Below, in pieces: positions 25,456-34,760 of a DNA stretch of 37,847 nt (positions are counted from its first letter, which is position 1; each line of letters begins with the position of its first letter). Origin of the DNA: an uncultured Cellvibrio sp. (GTDB taxonomy: Bacteria > Pseudomonadota > Gammaproteobacteria > Pseudomonadales > Cellvibrionaceae); NCBI GenBank assembly GCA_946481735.1, contig CAMLOU010000026.1, positions 1 through 37,847 of the forward strand, written 5' to 3'. Made by a program: the position numbers and the translations under genes. Below the pieces are notes generated by a model. It did no database searches and was not told where the DNA came from. It saw nothing but the letters and a program-made list of their open reading frames with translations.

Positions 25456-26967
25456 ATGCAAAAAAATCCCCTGAACTCCATCTGTATTGTCGGTGGCGGC
25501 ACTGCCGGTTGGATGGCTGCCAGCTTGCTGTCTTCTGCCCTACAGGGTAGTAATATAAAAATCACCCTGATCGAATCGCCGGATATTGCCACCATAGGTG
25601 TCGGTGAATCCACTGTGCCTTCGATCATGGATTTTCTCTATACCTGTCAAATTAATATCAGGGAGTTTGTTGAGGCGACGTCGGCAACTTTTAAGCTGGG
25701 TATTCGCTTTGATGATTGGCTAAAACCGGGTGAGCAATTTTTTCACCCCTTTGGTCGTGTCGGGCAGGATGTTAATGGCTTTGAGTTTTATCAGCTGTGG
25801 TTAAAAAATGTAATGGATGGAAAATCCACCCGTTGGCTTGACCATTCTCCTTGCGCGATCATGGCAGAAAACCAGCGTTTCATGCTGCGCCAGCCCCCGC
25901 AGAAAAATTGGGTATTGAACAGCTACAGTCATGCCTTACATTTGGATGCGCTGTTGGCTGCTCGTTATCTGCGTGATTTTTCGCAAAAGCGCGGCATAGA
26001 AAGAGTGGAAGCGACCGTGGATAAGGTTGTGGTGGATGAGCGACAATTTATTCATTCACTTGAGTTGGATAATGGGCAAACTGTTGCCAGTGATTTTTTT
26101 ATTGATTGTACCGGCTTCAAGGGATTATTAATTGAAGGTGCCCTTAACATTGGCTATGAAGAGTGGACGCATTATTTACCTTGTGACCGCGCCGTTGCCG
26201 TGCAAACAGAAAATGCGAGTGGCTTGCATCCGTTCACTATAGCGACTGCCCGCGAGGCAGGTTGGACCTGGAAAATTCCATTGCAGCATCGCACAGGCAA
26301 TGGTTACGTGTTTTCAAGCCAATACTGCACGGATGACCAGGCAATTGATACTTTGTGTAAAGCGGTCACGGGGAAACTACTTGGTGAGCCGCGAGTCATT
26401 CCATTTACCACCGGGCGGCGCAACAAAATATGGCACAACAACTGTTTGGCCTTGGGGCTTGCATCGGGTTTTCTTGAGCCGTTGGAATCTACCGCCATTC
26501 ATCTGGTGCATAAAACGCTGGTTCACTTTATTCGACATTTTCCCGATCGGGATTTTGAATCCTATACAGAACAGGCGTTCAATCAAAAAATTAATACTGA
26601 TTATCAGGAAATTCGCGATTTTATTATTTTGCACTATTGCACCAGTGGGCGTGATGACACTGAATTCTGGCGTTGGTGTCAGACTATGCCGGTACCCGAT
26701 TCCTTACATGAAAAAATCAGTTTATTCCGCGAGCGCGGTCAGATAGAACATGTTCCCGGTCAGCTTTTTACTATTGATAGTTGGTGTTCTATTCTGGAGG
26801 GCATGAAGGTGCGCCCAAAGAAATATCACCCCTTGATTGATGCATTTAATGAGCAATATTTAGCTGCGTTGATGCAAGAGAGTTCGCGTAACGTCCGTGA
26901 AACCGTTATAAATATGCCAAGGCATGACGATTTTATCCGGCAGCACTGCGCCGTAAAACTCCGGTGA
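25456..26967 (+). CDS. Tryptophan-halogenase-like flavoprotein 1
   Basis: This 503-aa protein of the flavin-dependent tryptophan halogenase family (PrnA/RebH-like) has the FAD motif IVGGGTAGWMAA (11-22) and VGVGESTVP. A lysine in ATFKLGIRF (K80) is at the place of the PrnA catalytic Lys79. A WTWKIP matches the WxWxIP halogenase motif, and the FLEPLES segment holds the equivalent of PrnA Glu346/Ser347. Halogenase-specific residues are thus kept, but no natural-product cluster is nearby. The neighbours are receptors and a chitinase, so a role linked to TonB-receptor uptake is more likely than secondary metabolism. The substrate is unknown. The stop lies a few bases before the cupin gene start, indicating translational coupling. 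It is closer to halogenase-like 3 than to 2. Confidence 0.9.
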   Translation: MQKNPLNSICIVGGGTAGWMAASLLSSALQGSNIKITLIESPDIATIGVGESTVPSIMDFLYTCQINIREFVEATSATFKLGIRFDDWLKPGEQFFHPFGRVGQDVNGFEFYQLWLKNVMDGKSTRWLDHSPCAIMAENQRFMLRQPPQKNWVLNSYSHALHLDALLAARYLRDFSQKRGIERVEATVDKVVVDERQFIHSLELDNGQTVASDFFIDCTGFKGLLIEGALNIGYEEWTHYLPCDRAVAVQTENASGLHPFTIATAREAGWTWKIPLQHRTGNGYVFSSQYCTDDQAIDTLCKAVTGKLLGEPRVIPFTTGRRNKIWHNNCLALGLASGFLEPLESTAIHLVHKTLVHFIRHFPDRDFESYTEQAFNQKINTDYQEIRDFIILHYCTSGRDDTEFWRWCQTMPVPDSLHEKISLFRERGQIEHVPGQLFTIDSWCSILEGMKVRPKKYHPLIDAFNEQYLAALMQESSRNVRETVINMPRHDDFIRQHCAVKLR

Positions 26968-26972
26968 GGAAA

Positions 26973-27995
26973 ATGGCTATGACGGCATATAAACGAATTC
27001 CAGAATACCAACAGCTTGATGCTACCCAGTTTTTTGAGCAGATCGCCCCTGAGCAAAAACCGGTGGTGATTCGTGGATTTGCCAAAAATTGGCCACTAGT
27101 AGTGGCAGCGCAAAAAACACCGCAGGATTTTGCCTCCTACCTCATGCGCTTTTACACAGGTAAAAAAGCCCGCATTTTTGTTGCGCCACCCGCCGCCAAC
27201 AAGCGCTTTTACTATAACGACGATATGACCGGTGTGAATTACCTTAGCGGTGAGGAGCGCGTGGATTTATTTTTGGGAAGACTGTTGGAATTGATAGGCA
27301 GGGAAGTATATCCCGCCATTTCCATGCAAAATTCCTTGCCCAAAGAATTGTTGCCAGGCTTGGTCGACGAGAACCCCTCCAGCTTTTTCCCTGAGGTGGA
27401 GCCGCGCCTGTGGATAGGCAATGAAGGTATCGTCAGCGCCCACTATGATGGTTCTGACAATATTGCTTGCGTTGTCGCCGGACGTAGGCGCTTTGTGTTG
27501 TTTCCGCCGGAACAGGTCGGCAATTTATATCCGGGCCCGCTGAATTTTACTCCTGCTGGTGCACCTACCAGTATGGTCAATTTGAACGAGCCGGACTTTG
27601 ATCATTATCCTAGGTTCAAAACCGCACTGGCTAATGCCTACTTTGCAGAGCTTGATCCAGGTGATGCGATTTTTATCCCCATGCTGTGGTGGCATCATGT
27701 TGAGTCACTTGAAAAAGTTAATGCGTTGATGAACTACTGGTGGAACGGTTCTTCTGCCAAAGGCTCAACACCACCAAGCCCAATTGACAGTTTACATATC
27801 GCCCTTCTAGCTATGCGTGATTTGACTCCTAAACAGCGCAACGCATGGCGCAGCATGTTTGATCATTATTTATTTAGGCAAGGTGTTGATCCGGCTTCCT
27901 ATATTCCTGAGCACCAGCAGCATGTCCTGGGAAAAGTGTCTCCAGAGTATGTCAGAGCTATCAAAGATAACTTTATTGAAAAGTTAAAAAAGTAG
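26973..27995 (+). CDS. Cupin-like (JmjC/cupin_8) Fe(II)/2-oxoglutarate-type protein
   Basis: The 340-aa protein has KPVVIRGFAKNWPLV near the start and a cupin_8 core. The core shows HxD metal ligands in SAHYDGSDN (H157, D159) and a second histidine in MLWWHHVESL (H241 or H242), then VNALMNYWW. This is the facial-triad pattern of JmjC-type hydroxylases related to FIH, which hydroxylate protein side chains. Homologues recur beside TonB receptors and tryptophan-halogenase-like genes in Xanthomonas and Caulobacter-type loci. No function is known to me. GAGGA precedes tandem ATGs at 26973 and 26979; the latter has better spacing. It overlaps or abuts the upstream halogenase stop, so the two are cotranscribed. 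Confidence 0.88.
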   Translation: MAMTAYKRIPEYQQLDATQFFEQIAPEQKPVVIRGFAKNWPLVVAAQKTPQDFASYLMRFYTGKKARIFVAPPAANKRFYYNDDMTGVNYLSGEERVDLFLGRLLELIGREVYPAISMQNSLPKELLPGLVDENPSSFFPEVEPRLWIGNEGIVSAHYDGSDNIACVVAGRRRFVLFPPEQVGNLYPGPLNFTPAGAPTSMVNLNEPDFDHYPRFKTALANAYFAELDPGDAIFIPMLWWHHVESLEKVNALMNYWWNGSSAKGSTPPSPIDSLHIALLAMRDLTPKQRNAWRSMFDHYLFRQGVDPASYIPEHQQHVLGKVSPEYVRAIKDNFIEKLKK

Positions 27996-28031
27996 TGGCT
28001 GTGTTGAGTGACCAATCGTGAGTTTCAGAAT

Positions 28032-29534
28032 ATGACAAGTGAAAACCAGAAGCCTAAAAAAATCCTGATTGTTGGTGGTGGCACCGCAGGTTGGATGGCT
28101 GCAAATTTATTGGTTTCCCGTTGGAAGGATGTAGAAATCTATCTATTGGAATCCACAGATATTGGCATCATTGGTGTGGGCGAGGGATCTACACCACATC
28201 TAAAATTCTTCTTCGATGCAGCAGACATTTCTGAGTCGGAGTGGATGCCTCGCTGTAATGCCACTTATAAAAATGGAATTTCGTTTGTTAATTGGTCGTC
28301 TGTCCCTGGATTTGAATCCTATTTCCATCCGTTTCCAGCGCAAACGGATGATATTTTCACTGTCCCGGTGTTCTTCAATAATATTAAAGCGCGGATGCAG
28401 GGCAGTAACGCGAATGTACATCCAGACCACTTTTTTTTGGAAACTTATCTTACAAGAGAAAATCTTGGCCCTATTCCTGCGGAAACCTTTCCGTTCGGAG
28501 TGGCCTATGGTTATCACTTTGACTCTACGCTCTTGGGGCAGTTTCTCGCCGAGAAGGCTATTAGCCGAGGCGTTACAAGGATCTTTGGCACATTGACTGA
28601 GGTGTTACATGATGCGAATGGCGCATTAATCGCAGTCAGATTGGATGATGACAGCCTTTTGGACGCGGATTTTTTTATTGATTGCTCTGGATTCAAGTCG
28701 TTGCTCCTGCAGGGGGCATTGAAAGCCAGCTTTAAAAGCTTTAAAGAAAATTTATTTAACAATGCGGCAGTTGTGATGCCGAGTGCGATGTCGGAAGTCA
28801 TACCGCCAGAGACAAGATCAACAGCGCTGTCCAGCGGTTGGGCATGGAAAATTCCGCTTACCAATCGTTACGGTAATGGCTATGTTTATAGCGCCGACTA
28901 CATCACACCAGACCAGGCTGAAATAGAACTAAGGCAACACCTGGGATTACTTGACAGTGATGTTGCTGCCCGGCATCTCCAGATGAACGTCGGTCGCGTT
29001 GAAAAGCACTGGATGAAAAATTGCGTGGCTGTAGGTTTGTCCCAAGGGTTTATTGAACCATTAGAAGCCACTGCATTGGCGTTGTCTTTTGATACTATTT
29101 CACGGTTTATGACGTATTACGAGAATGGGTTATATACCAATAAATTTCAGGACGAGTTTAATAAGGAAATTAACGCGAAGTTCGATGGTGTCAGAGACTA
29201 TATTGTCTGCCATTATAAGGCTAATCAAAGGCAAGATACCGACTATTGGCGGGATAACGCGACCAATACTAACTTATCGCAAAACCTGATTAAAATATTG
29301 CACTTCTGGAGCAATAGTAAAGATTTCGCAAAGGACATGTATATGAATAATCTGGTGCTGAGTTATCAGCCAAAGTCGTGGGCCTGCTTGTTGGCTGGTT
29401 ATGGTGTTCTCCCGCCATTGAGGGTTGGCGAGGAAAGTGCGCGCTACAAGTCATCACAGAATATGGATCAAGTCGCCGATTTTATTCGTCGGTGTGGACT
29501 GAACTTTAAAAAGCATAACGATCTACTTATTTAA
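28032..29534 (+). CDS. Tryptophan-halogenase-like flavoprotein 2 (divergent)
   Basis: This 500-aa flavoprotein of the tryptophan halogenase family has ILIVGGGTAGWMAA (11-24), VGVGEGSTP, a lysine in ATYKNGISFVNW (K80) at the catalytic Lys position, and WAWKIP. In FIEPLEATALAL the serine that follows the conserved Glu in the other two copies is replaced by Ala. It also lacks the LPCDRAV segment of copies 1 and 3, having NNAAVVMP there, so it belongs to another subfamily. The substrate is unknown. The frame begins with a GTG at 28008; the ATG at 28032 is preferred because the FAD motif then sits at the usual distance. It is 36 bp after the cupin gene and likely in the same operon. Confidence 0.88.
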   Translation: MTSENQKPKKILIVGGGTAGWMAANLLVSRWKDVEIYLLESTDIGIIGVGEGSTPHLKFFFDAADISESEWMPRCNATYKNGISFVNWSSVPGFESYFHPFPAQTDDIFTVPVFFNNIKARMQGSNANVHPDHFFLETYLTRENLGPIPAETFPFGVAYGYHFDSTLLGQFLAEKAISRGVTRIFGTLTEVLHDANGALIAVRLDDDSLLDADFFIDCSGFKSLLLQGALKASFKSFKENLFNNAAVVMPSAMSEVIPPETRSTALSSGWAWKIPLTNRYGNGYVYSADYITPDQAEIELRQHLGLLDSDVAARHLQMNVGRVEKHWMKNCVAVGLSQGFIEPLEATALALSFDTISRFMTYYENGLYTNKFQDEFNKEINAKFDGVRDYIVCHYKANQRQDTDYWRDNATNTNLSQNLIKILHFWSNSKDFAKDMYMNNLVLSYQPKSWACLLAGYGVLPPLRVGEESARYKSSQNMDQVADFIRRCGLNFKKHNDLLI

Positions 29535-29586
29535 TCGCGTATTTGATCAGATGTATCTGATATCTACTGATTGAAATCATAACTGA

Positions 29587-29613
29587 TCAAGGTTCAATTG
29601 AACTGAACCTTGA
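29587..29613 (+). terminator. Hairpin after halogenase-like gene 2, possible terminator
   Basis: TCAAGGTTCA (29587-29596) pairs perfectly with TGAACCTTGA (29604-29613) around a 7-nt loop. The U-tract after it is poor (TTCAACCG), so termination would be weak or Rho-assisted. Confidence 0.45.
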
Positions 29614-29774
29614 TTCAACCGTATTGGTTTACACCCCGTGTAATTCTCCTCTTATCTAGCATCTATCTCATAGCCAGAAATGAATGCTAAATCATCCTTT
29701 ATAAATTAAGTCCGACAACGGATTCAGCTGTTCTGAAGAGCGGTTCTGCATTGTTTACATGTTCGGCAGGCGAA

Positions 29775-29811
29775 AAGTACGACTTTCGGAAGACCAAGTA
29801 CGACTTTCGGA
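29775..29811. repeat. Tandem 16-bp direct repeat, 21-bp period
   Basis: AAGTACGACTTTCGGA occurs at 29775-29790 and again at 29796-29811. The 21-bp spacing equals two helical turns, so both copies face the same side of the DNA, as expected for a pair of regulator sites. It lies about 160-195 bp before receptor 2. Confidence 0.5.
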
Positions 29812-29969
29812 TGCTTGTAGAACCCCTAAAAAACCGGTGGTAGATTCAAAAGCGCCCTCATATGCCAGTCCATACTCCGTTTTTGATGGGTTGGCTTTTG
29901 AGCGTCGGTATGAGGAGGTTTGTCTCTTCTATCAATTCAACGATAAGGCGTAGCTATAAGGGGTTGGAT

Positions 29970-32900
29970 ATGTTGCACCACAAAAATCAAGATAGGGCGG
30001 CAACGAAAAGCATGAGGTTTAAAAAATCTATGCTGGCAATGTCGATCATGGCATTAAGCACACCGTCATTCTCACAAGTAGCCAATGAGGGTGAGGGGCT
30101 GGAAGAAATTGTTGTTCTCGGTATGAAAACCAGCCTCGAGAATGCGCAGGACATTAAACGGGAAGCGGCGACGGTCAAGGATGTGATTACGGCATCGGAT
30201 ATCGGTGCATTACCCGATAAGAGTGTGACGGAGGCATTGCAGCGGGTGCCGGGCGTTACGATTGAGCGGTTTGCGTCCTCGACGGACCCGAATCATTTTG
30301 CTGCGGAAGGGCGTGGGGTCGTTGTGCGCGGCCTGGACAAGGTCAGAAGCGAATTTAATGGACGTGATTCCTTCAGTGCCAATACCAGTGGCGGTTTGAA
30401 TTTTGAGGATATTCCGCCGGAGTTGTTGGGTTCGGTGGAGGTGGTAAAGAACCAGACCGCGGATTTGATTGCAGGTGGTATTTCAGGGACGGTTAACCTG
30501 ATTACGCGCAAGCCGTTTGATTCTAATGAGCGCATTGTTTCGTTCACGGCTAAAGCTAGCTACGGCGATATGGTGGATGATATTGCGCCGGCGTTTTCCG
30601 GCCTGTTCAGTGATTCGTGGGAGACCGGTGCAGGGGAGTTTGGCTTTTTGCTCAGTGTGTCCGAGTCGGAATTCACTGCCCACGGTGACGGTGTGGCGGT
30701 AGAAAATTTCTACGAACGCAGTGCAACCCAAACCGAGTTTCCCGCTTATGGCTCTACCGAGTTTGTCTGGATTGACCCGGCTGACAGCACCAATCGGATA
30801 ACCTACCGACCGGGCGAAACACTGTATATGCCGCACGGTGCGCAGATCAATACCTCTGAGTCCGAGCGGGATCGCACGGGTGTCGCAACCTCATTGCAGT
30901 GGCGCAATCCATCGGAAACTGTGTTGGCGACGGCGGAATTTATTCGTTCGGATTCTTCGGAAACCTGGCGCGAGCGCGTGGTGTATCCCGGTATTCAGGG
31001 GTTCAATGCTAACGTCAATGGTGCGAAATTATTGGATCTGGACCCTGCAACGCCGGGTATCCAGTCAGATGCTGTATTTGATAGCCGAGGTTATTTTGTC
31101 AGTGGCAGTATGACATTTGACGATCCATTTATTGCGTCGTCGCGCAGCCATCAGGTGGACAATGTTATTGAGGATTTGAGTTTTCATCTGACATTGACGC
31201 CGACAGATAATCTCAAGATAGATCTCGATGCCCAGCGCGTTGATACGACCGCCGATGTGGTAAACAACACCATCAGTAATGCCTTTAGAAACAGCCATCT
31301 GTATCTGGATGTGAGTGGCGATATTCCCCAAGTCCAATTCCTGCAAGACACCACCGCACTCGACCCTGCTGCGCCGGATCGTTATTACCAGGCGTCCATT
31401 ATGGATACCGAAATTGCGGCAAAGGGCGATCTCGAATCCTTTTCGGCGGATGTGGAATATTCTATTGAGCGAGGCTGGTTTAAAGCGGCTTCAGCGGGGC
31501 TCTATTATTCTGAACGGGAACAAACCATTCGCGACGATGATTACGCGAACTGGGGTGGCGTGTCGGCAACCTGGGCCGCGACGGGTTTGCAATCCGGCCT
31601 GGTGGATCGTCCTGAGCTTTATGAAGCGCACACCTTTGGTGGTGATTTCTTTGACGGCGATGGTTTGCAGGGAGACAACCGGACATTTCTGTTTCCACGC
31701 ATGGAAAACACGTTTGACGTCGTGGCGTATGACGAATACCTGGTCGGCAAGGGCATCAGTAATATTGATCGGGTAAACCGTCGCAACCGGGATTTTAATG
31801 GCGATGGTATTCCTGATACCGATGCCGACGGTTACTTGCCTTACGAAAAAACCATCACCGGCGAAGAGCGTCAGGAAGCTTATTTGCGCGTTGATTTTGC
31901 GAATGAAGAACTGGCCATGCCCATTAAAGGTAATGTCGGTATGCGCTACGTGCGTTATGAAGTCGAGGCGACTGGCTCATCGCGCTTTCTGGAAGTGGTA
32001 CCGGAAGCTAACGAAAACTTTTATCCCTTCTATGCCGCCGGTTATCCGGAGTTAGCCGCTTTTTTTGATAATACCGGCTCGCTCGCCGAAACAAAAAACG
32101 CAGAACCTTATTCAACCGTGCTACCCAGTTTTAACATCAGCCTGGGCGTTACGGATGACTTTATTGTGCGTTTGGCGGCGTCCAAGGCATTGTATTTTCC
32201 GCAAATGCGCGAGCTTCGTAACACGGGAACTTATCGCGGTTCGTTTAGTGAATTATGGCTATATGACGACCTGGAAAAAACCACGGCTTCATGGGCCTGC
32301 GATACCTGGAGCGAACCCGGTGTGACACGCTGTAATGAGCCCGTCGGTATTACCGGTGTCGGGGTTGCCGGTTTCCGGGGCAATCCGGAACTGGAACCGG
32401 AAAAGGCAACGCAGTTCGACCTCACCGGTGAGTGGTATTTTGCAGACGTCGGTTCGTTAACGCTAAGCCTTTTCTATAAAGACATTGAGGACCTGATTCG
32501 CGAGCAGAACTTTCAGGAAACGATTGTTAATCCCAATTCCGGCCTGGAATTGGAGATGAGTGTTCGTCGCCCGGTGAATGAAGGCGAAGGAGAGATCAAA
32601 GGGTTTGAGATCGCCTATCAGCAATTCTATGATTTCTTGCCCGGTGCCTGGAGCGGGTTAGGTTTGCAGTTGAATTACACCTACATTGATCAAAAAGACT
32701 TGAATGATGAACGTGGTGATCTCGGTGCGCCTAACGACTTATCCGCCTATGGCGATACGCGCAATTCATTCCGCAACTTTACCGGTTTGAGTTTGCCCGG
32801 CTTATCGGAAGAAACTTTCAACATTGTCGGTATGTATGAGTACAACAATATTTCCGCGCGGGTAGCCTATAACTGGCGTTCGGAATATTTGCTGGCTCGA

Positions 32901-33128
32901 CGTGACGCCAATGCTTTCTCTGCGATTTATGCCGATGCAACCGGCTTTATGGATGCATCAATCTGGTATGCCATCAACGAGAATATCAAGGTGGGGATTG
33001 AAGCGGCAAACTTGACGGGCGAAGTGGTATCAACCACCACGCAGTTGAATCAGGCCGGTGTGAAGACAGAGAAGTCCAACTTCCTCACCGACACACGCTA
33101 TGCCCTTTCATTGCGAGCAACCTTCTAG
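29970..33128 (+). CDS. TonB-dependent outer-membrane receptor 2
   Basis: The 1052-aa receptor is a paralogue of receptor 1. Their plug domains are nearly the same (DIGALPDKSVTEALQRVPGV, VEVVKNQTADLI), with more difference in the barrel loops, so a related but distinct ligand is likely. A signal sequence (about 15-35, ending PSFS) precedes LEEIVVLG (44-51), a TonB-box-like motif. The barrel ends YALSLRATF. The open frame reaches 29862, but AAGGGG six bases before the ATG at 29970 supports that start. Another possible start is 30012 (MRFKKSMLAM), with a poorer site. A 14-bp hairpin after the stop separates it from halogenase-like gene 3. Confidence 0.92.
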   Translation: MLHHKNQDRAATKSMRFKKSMLAMSIMALSTPSFSQVANEGEGLEEIVVLGMKTSLENAQDIKREAATVKDVITASDIGALPDKSVTEALQRVPGVTIERFASSTDPNHFAAEGRGVVVRGLDKVRSEFNGRDSFSANTSGGLNFEDIPPELLGSVEVVKNQTADLIAGGISGTVNLITRKPFDSNERIVSFTAKASYGDMVDDIAPAFSGLFSDSWETGAGEFGFLLSVSESEFTAHGDGVAVENFYERSATQTEFPAYGSTEFVWIDPADSTNRITYRPGETLYMPHGAQINTSESERDRTGVATSLQWRNPSETVLATAEFIRSDSSETWRERVVYPGIQGFNANVNGAKLLDLDPATPGIQSDAVFDSRGYFVSGSMTFDDPFIASSRSHQVDNVIEDLSFHLTLTPTDNLKIDLDAQRVDTTADVVNNTISNAFRNSHLYLDVSGDIPQVQFLQDTTALDPAAPDRYYQASIMDTEIAAKGDLESFSADVEYSIERGWFKAASAGLYYSEREQTIRDDDYANWGGVSATWAATGLQSGLVDRPELYEAHTFGGDFFDGDGLQGDNRTFLFPRMENTFDVVAYDEYLVGKGISNIDRVNRRNRDFNGDGIPDTDADGYLPYEKTITGEERQEAYLRVDFANEELAMPIKGNVGMRYVRYEVEATGSSRFLEVVPEANENFYPFYAAGYPELAAFFDNTGSLAETKNAEPYSTVLPSFNISLGVTDDFIVRLAASKALYFPQMRELRNTGTYRGSFSELWLYDDLEKTTASWACDTWSEPGVTRCNEPVGITGVGVAGFRGNPELEPEKATQFDLTGEWYFADVGSLTLSLFYKDIEDLIREQNFQETIVNPNSGLELEMSVRRPVNEGEGEIKGFEIAYQQFYDFLPGAWSGLGLQLNYTYIDQKDLNDERGDLGAPNDLSAYGDTRNSFRNFTGLSLPGLSEETFNIVGMYEYNNISARVAYNWRSEYLLARRDANAFSAIYADATGFMDASIWYAINENIKVGIEAANLTGEVVSTTTQLNQAGVKTEKSNFLTDTRYALSLRATF

Positions 33129-33141
33129 CGGGCTCGGGACA

Positions 33142-33177
33142 GTTATCGGTCAAAGGTGGCCATCTTTGACCGATAAC
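33142..33177 (+). terminator. Perfect 14-bp hairpin between receptor 2 and halogenase-like gene 3
   Basis: Positions 33142-33155 (GTTATCGGTCAAAG) and 33164-33177 are exact reverse complements around an 8-nt loop. The stem begins 13 bases after the receptor stop. There is no U-tract, so it may protect the receptor mRNA from 3' decay or attenuate rather than fully stop transcription into the next gene, whose start is 36 bases beyond. Confidence 0.55.
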
Positions 33178-33212
33178 GTCCTGGTTATTCACGTTACTTC
33201 GGAAAAAATACT

Positions 33213-34739
33213 ATGGCTGAAAATACTGCCTGGAGCACTGCCATCCGCAATGTTCTTATCGTAGGTGGGGGTACAGCCGGGTGGATGACGGCGGCGGCGT
33301 TATCAAATGTCTTCAGCAAAACGCAGTGTCGCATTCGCCTGATTGAATCGGATCATATCGGAACGGTTGGTGTTGGTGAGGCGACCATTCCCGTGGTGTT
33401 GAAGTTTAACCAGATGTTAGGTATTGATGAAGATGATTTTCTGCGCAGCACCCAGGGCACCTTTAAGCTGGGTATTCAATTTGTCAACTGGGGTAGTTTG
33501 GGCAATCGCTATATTCACCCCTTTGGTTTCTACGGCACGCCGATGGGAAATTTGTCGTTTTATCACTATTGGTTGAAGTATCACCGCCAGGGGAAATCAA
33601 AAGATATCGGTGAATTTTCCATCGCTGTGCAAGCCGCCCTGAACGGAAAATTTATGCGACCGGCCAATATGCCTAATTCGCCATTAGCACAAATTGCTTA
33701 CGCCTACCATTTTGACGCGGGTCTGTACGCGAAATACCTGCGCAATTTTTCCGAACAAAAAGGTGTGGAACGTATCGAGGGTGAGATTATCGATGTTGCC
33801 ATTCGCCCTGACGATGGATTCATTGAATCCGTTACGTTAAAAGATGGTGAGAAATATAACGCTGACCTGTATATCGATTGCACCGGTTTCCGTGGCTTGT
33901 TGATTGAGCACGCGTTGAATACTGGCTTTATTGATTGGAGTCACTATTTGCCCTGCGACCGTGCCGTTACTGTCCCCAGTAGCAATATAGGACCGCCAGA
34001 TTCCTATACACGTTCAACAGCGCACACTGCGGGTTGGCAGTGGCGGATCCCCCTGCAGCATCGAACCGGCAATGGTCATGTTTATTCCAGCAAATACATG
34101 AGTGATGAGCAAGCCAGGGAGATATTGTTGAACCATACTGAGGGAAAGGCGCTGGCTGATCCGCGCATTATCCATTTCAGAACCGGTATGCGGAAAAAAT
34201 TCTGGAATAAAAACTGTGTGGCTATCGGTTTATCCAGCGGGTTTCTGGAGCCATTGGAATCAACCAGCATTCACCTTATCCAATCCAGTATTGCCAAGTT
34301 GCTGGCACTATTCCCTACAACTGATTTCCCCCAACCAGTTATTGATAAGTATAACCAGATTCTCAGCGCCGAATTTGTCGGGGTGAGGGATTTTATTATC
34401 CTTCATTACAAAGCCACCCAGCGCACGGATTCGGCCTTCTGGAACTACTGTCGCCATATGGATATTCCCGAGAATCTCCACAATAAAATTGCACTTTATC
34501 AATCCAGCGGAAGACTTTTTCGCGATAACAGTGAGCTCTTCGATGAGATCAGTTTAATCGCGGTCATGCACGGCCAAGGAATTCGCGCCAGCCAGTATCA
34601 TCCCATGGTTGACGATATCAATGACGAAGAATTTGATCGTTTAATGCAGGAAATAAAATCCGTGATAGATCGCTCGGCTCAAGCCATGCCTCGCCATGGT
34701 GATTTCATTGCCAGGCACTGTGCGGCACAAGCGTTGTGA
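33213..34739 (+). CDS. Tryptophan-halogenase-like flavoprotein 3
   Basis: This 508-aa flavoprotein has VLIVGGGTAGWMTAAAL (14-30), VGVGEATIP, a catalytic-position lysine in GTFKLGIQFVNW (K85), WQWRIPLQHRTGNGHVYS and SSGFLEPLESTSIHLI. All halogenase hallmarks are present, including the Glu-Ser pair. It shares LPCDRAV and IPLQHRTGNG with copy 1, so these two form a sister pair, each placed directly after a TonB receptor. The substrate is unknown. The start ATG at 33213 has GGA about ten bases upstream. The gap to the NagX-like gene is 21 bp, so the two are probably cotranscribed. Confidence 0.9.
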   Translation: MAENTAWSTAIRNVLIVGGGTAGWMTAAALSNVFSKTQCRIRLIESDHIGTVGVGEATIPVVLKFNQMLGIDEDDFLRSTQGTFKLGIQFVNWGSLGNRYIHPFGFYGTPMGNLSFYHYWLKYHRQGKSKDIGEFSIAVQAALNGKFMRPANMPNSPLAQIAYAYHFDAGLYAKYLRNFSEQKGVERIEGEIIDVAIRPDDGFIESVTLKDGEKYNADLYIDCTGFRGLLIEHALNTGFIDWSHYLPCDRAVTVPSSNIGPPDSYTRSTAHTAGWQWRIPLQHRTGNGHVYSSKYMSDEQAREILLNHTEGKALADPRIIHFRTGMRKKFWNKNCVAIGLSSGFLEPLESTSIHLIQSSIAKLLALFPTTDFPQPVIDKYNQILSAEFVGVRDFIILHYKATQRTDSAFWNYCRHMDIPENLHNKIALYQSSGRLFRDNSELFDEISLIAVMHGQGIRASQYHPMVDDINDEEFDRLMQEIKSVIDRSAQAMPRHGDFIARHCAAQAL

Positions 34740-34760
34740 ACATCAATTAAAAGGTTAACC

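Larger units (their letters stand above)
29535..29969. other. Intergenic region upstream of receptor 2
   Basis: These 435 bases hold no convincing gene. They contain a 10-bp-stem hairpin (29587-29613) likely ending the preceding operon, a GACAACG half-site at 29714-29720, a tandem 16-bp repeat (29775-29811) and a strong ribosome-binding site (AAGGGG) just before 29970. Confidence 0.55.

Noticed and set aside
25456..34739. Halogenated natural-product biosynthetic cluster
   Set aside because: There is no NRPS, PKS, tailoring, flavin reductase or export gene. The neighbours are TonB receptors, NagX-like protein and chitinase.
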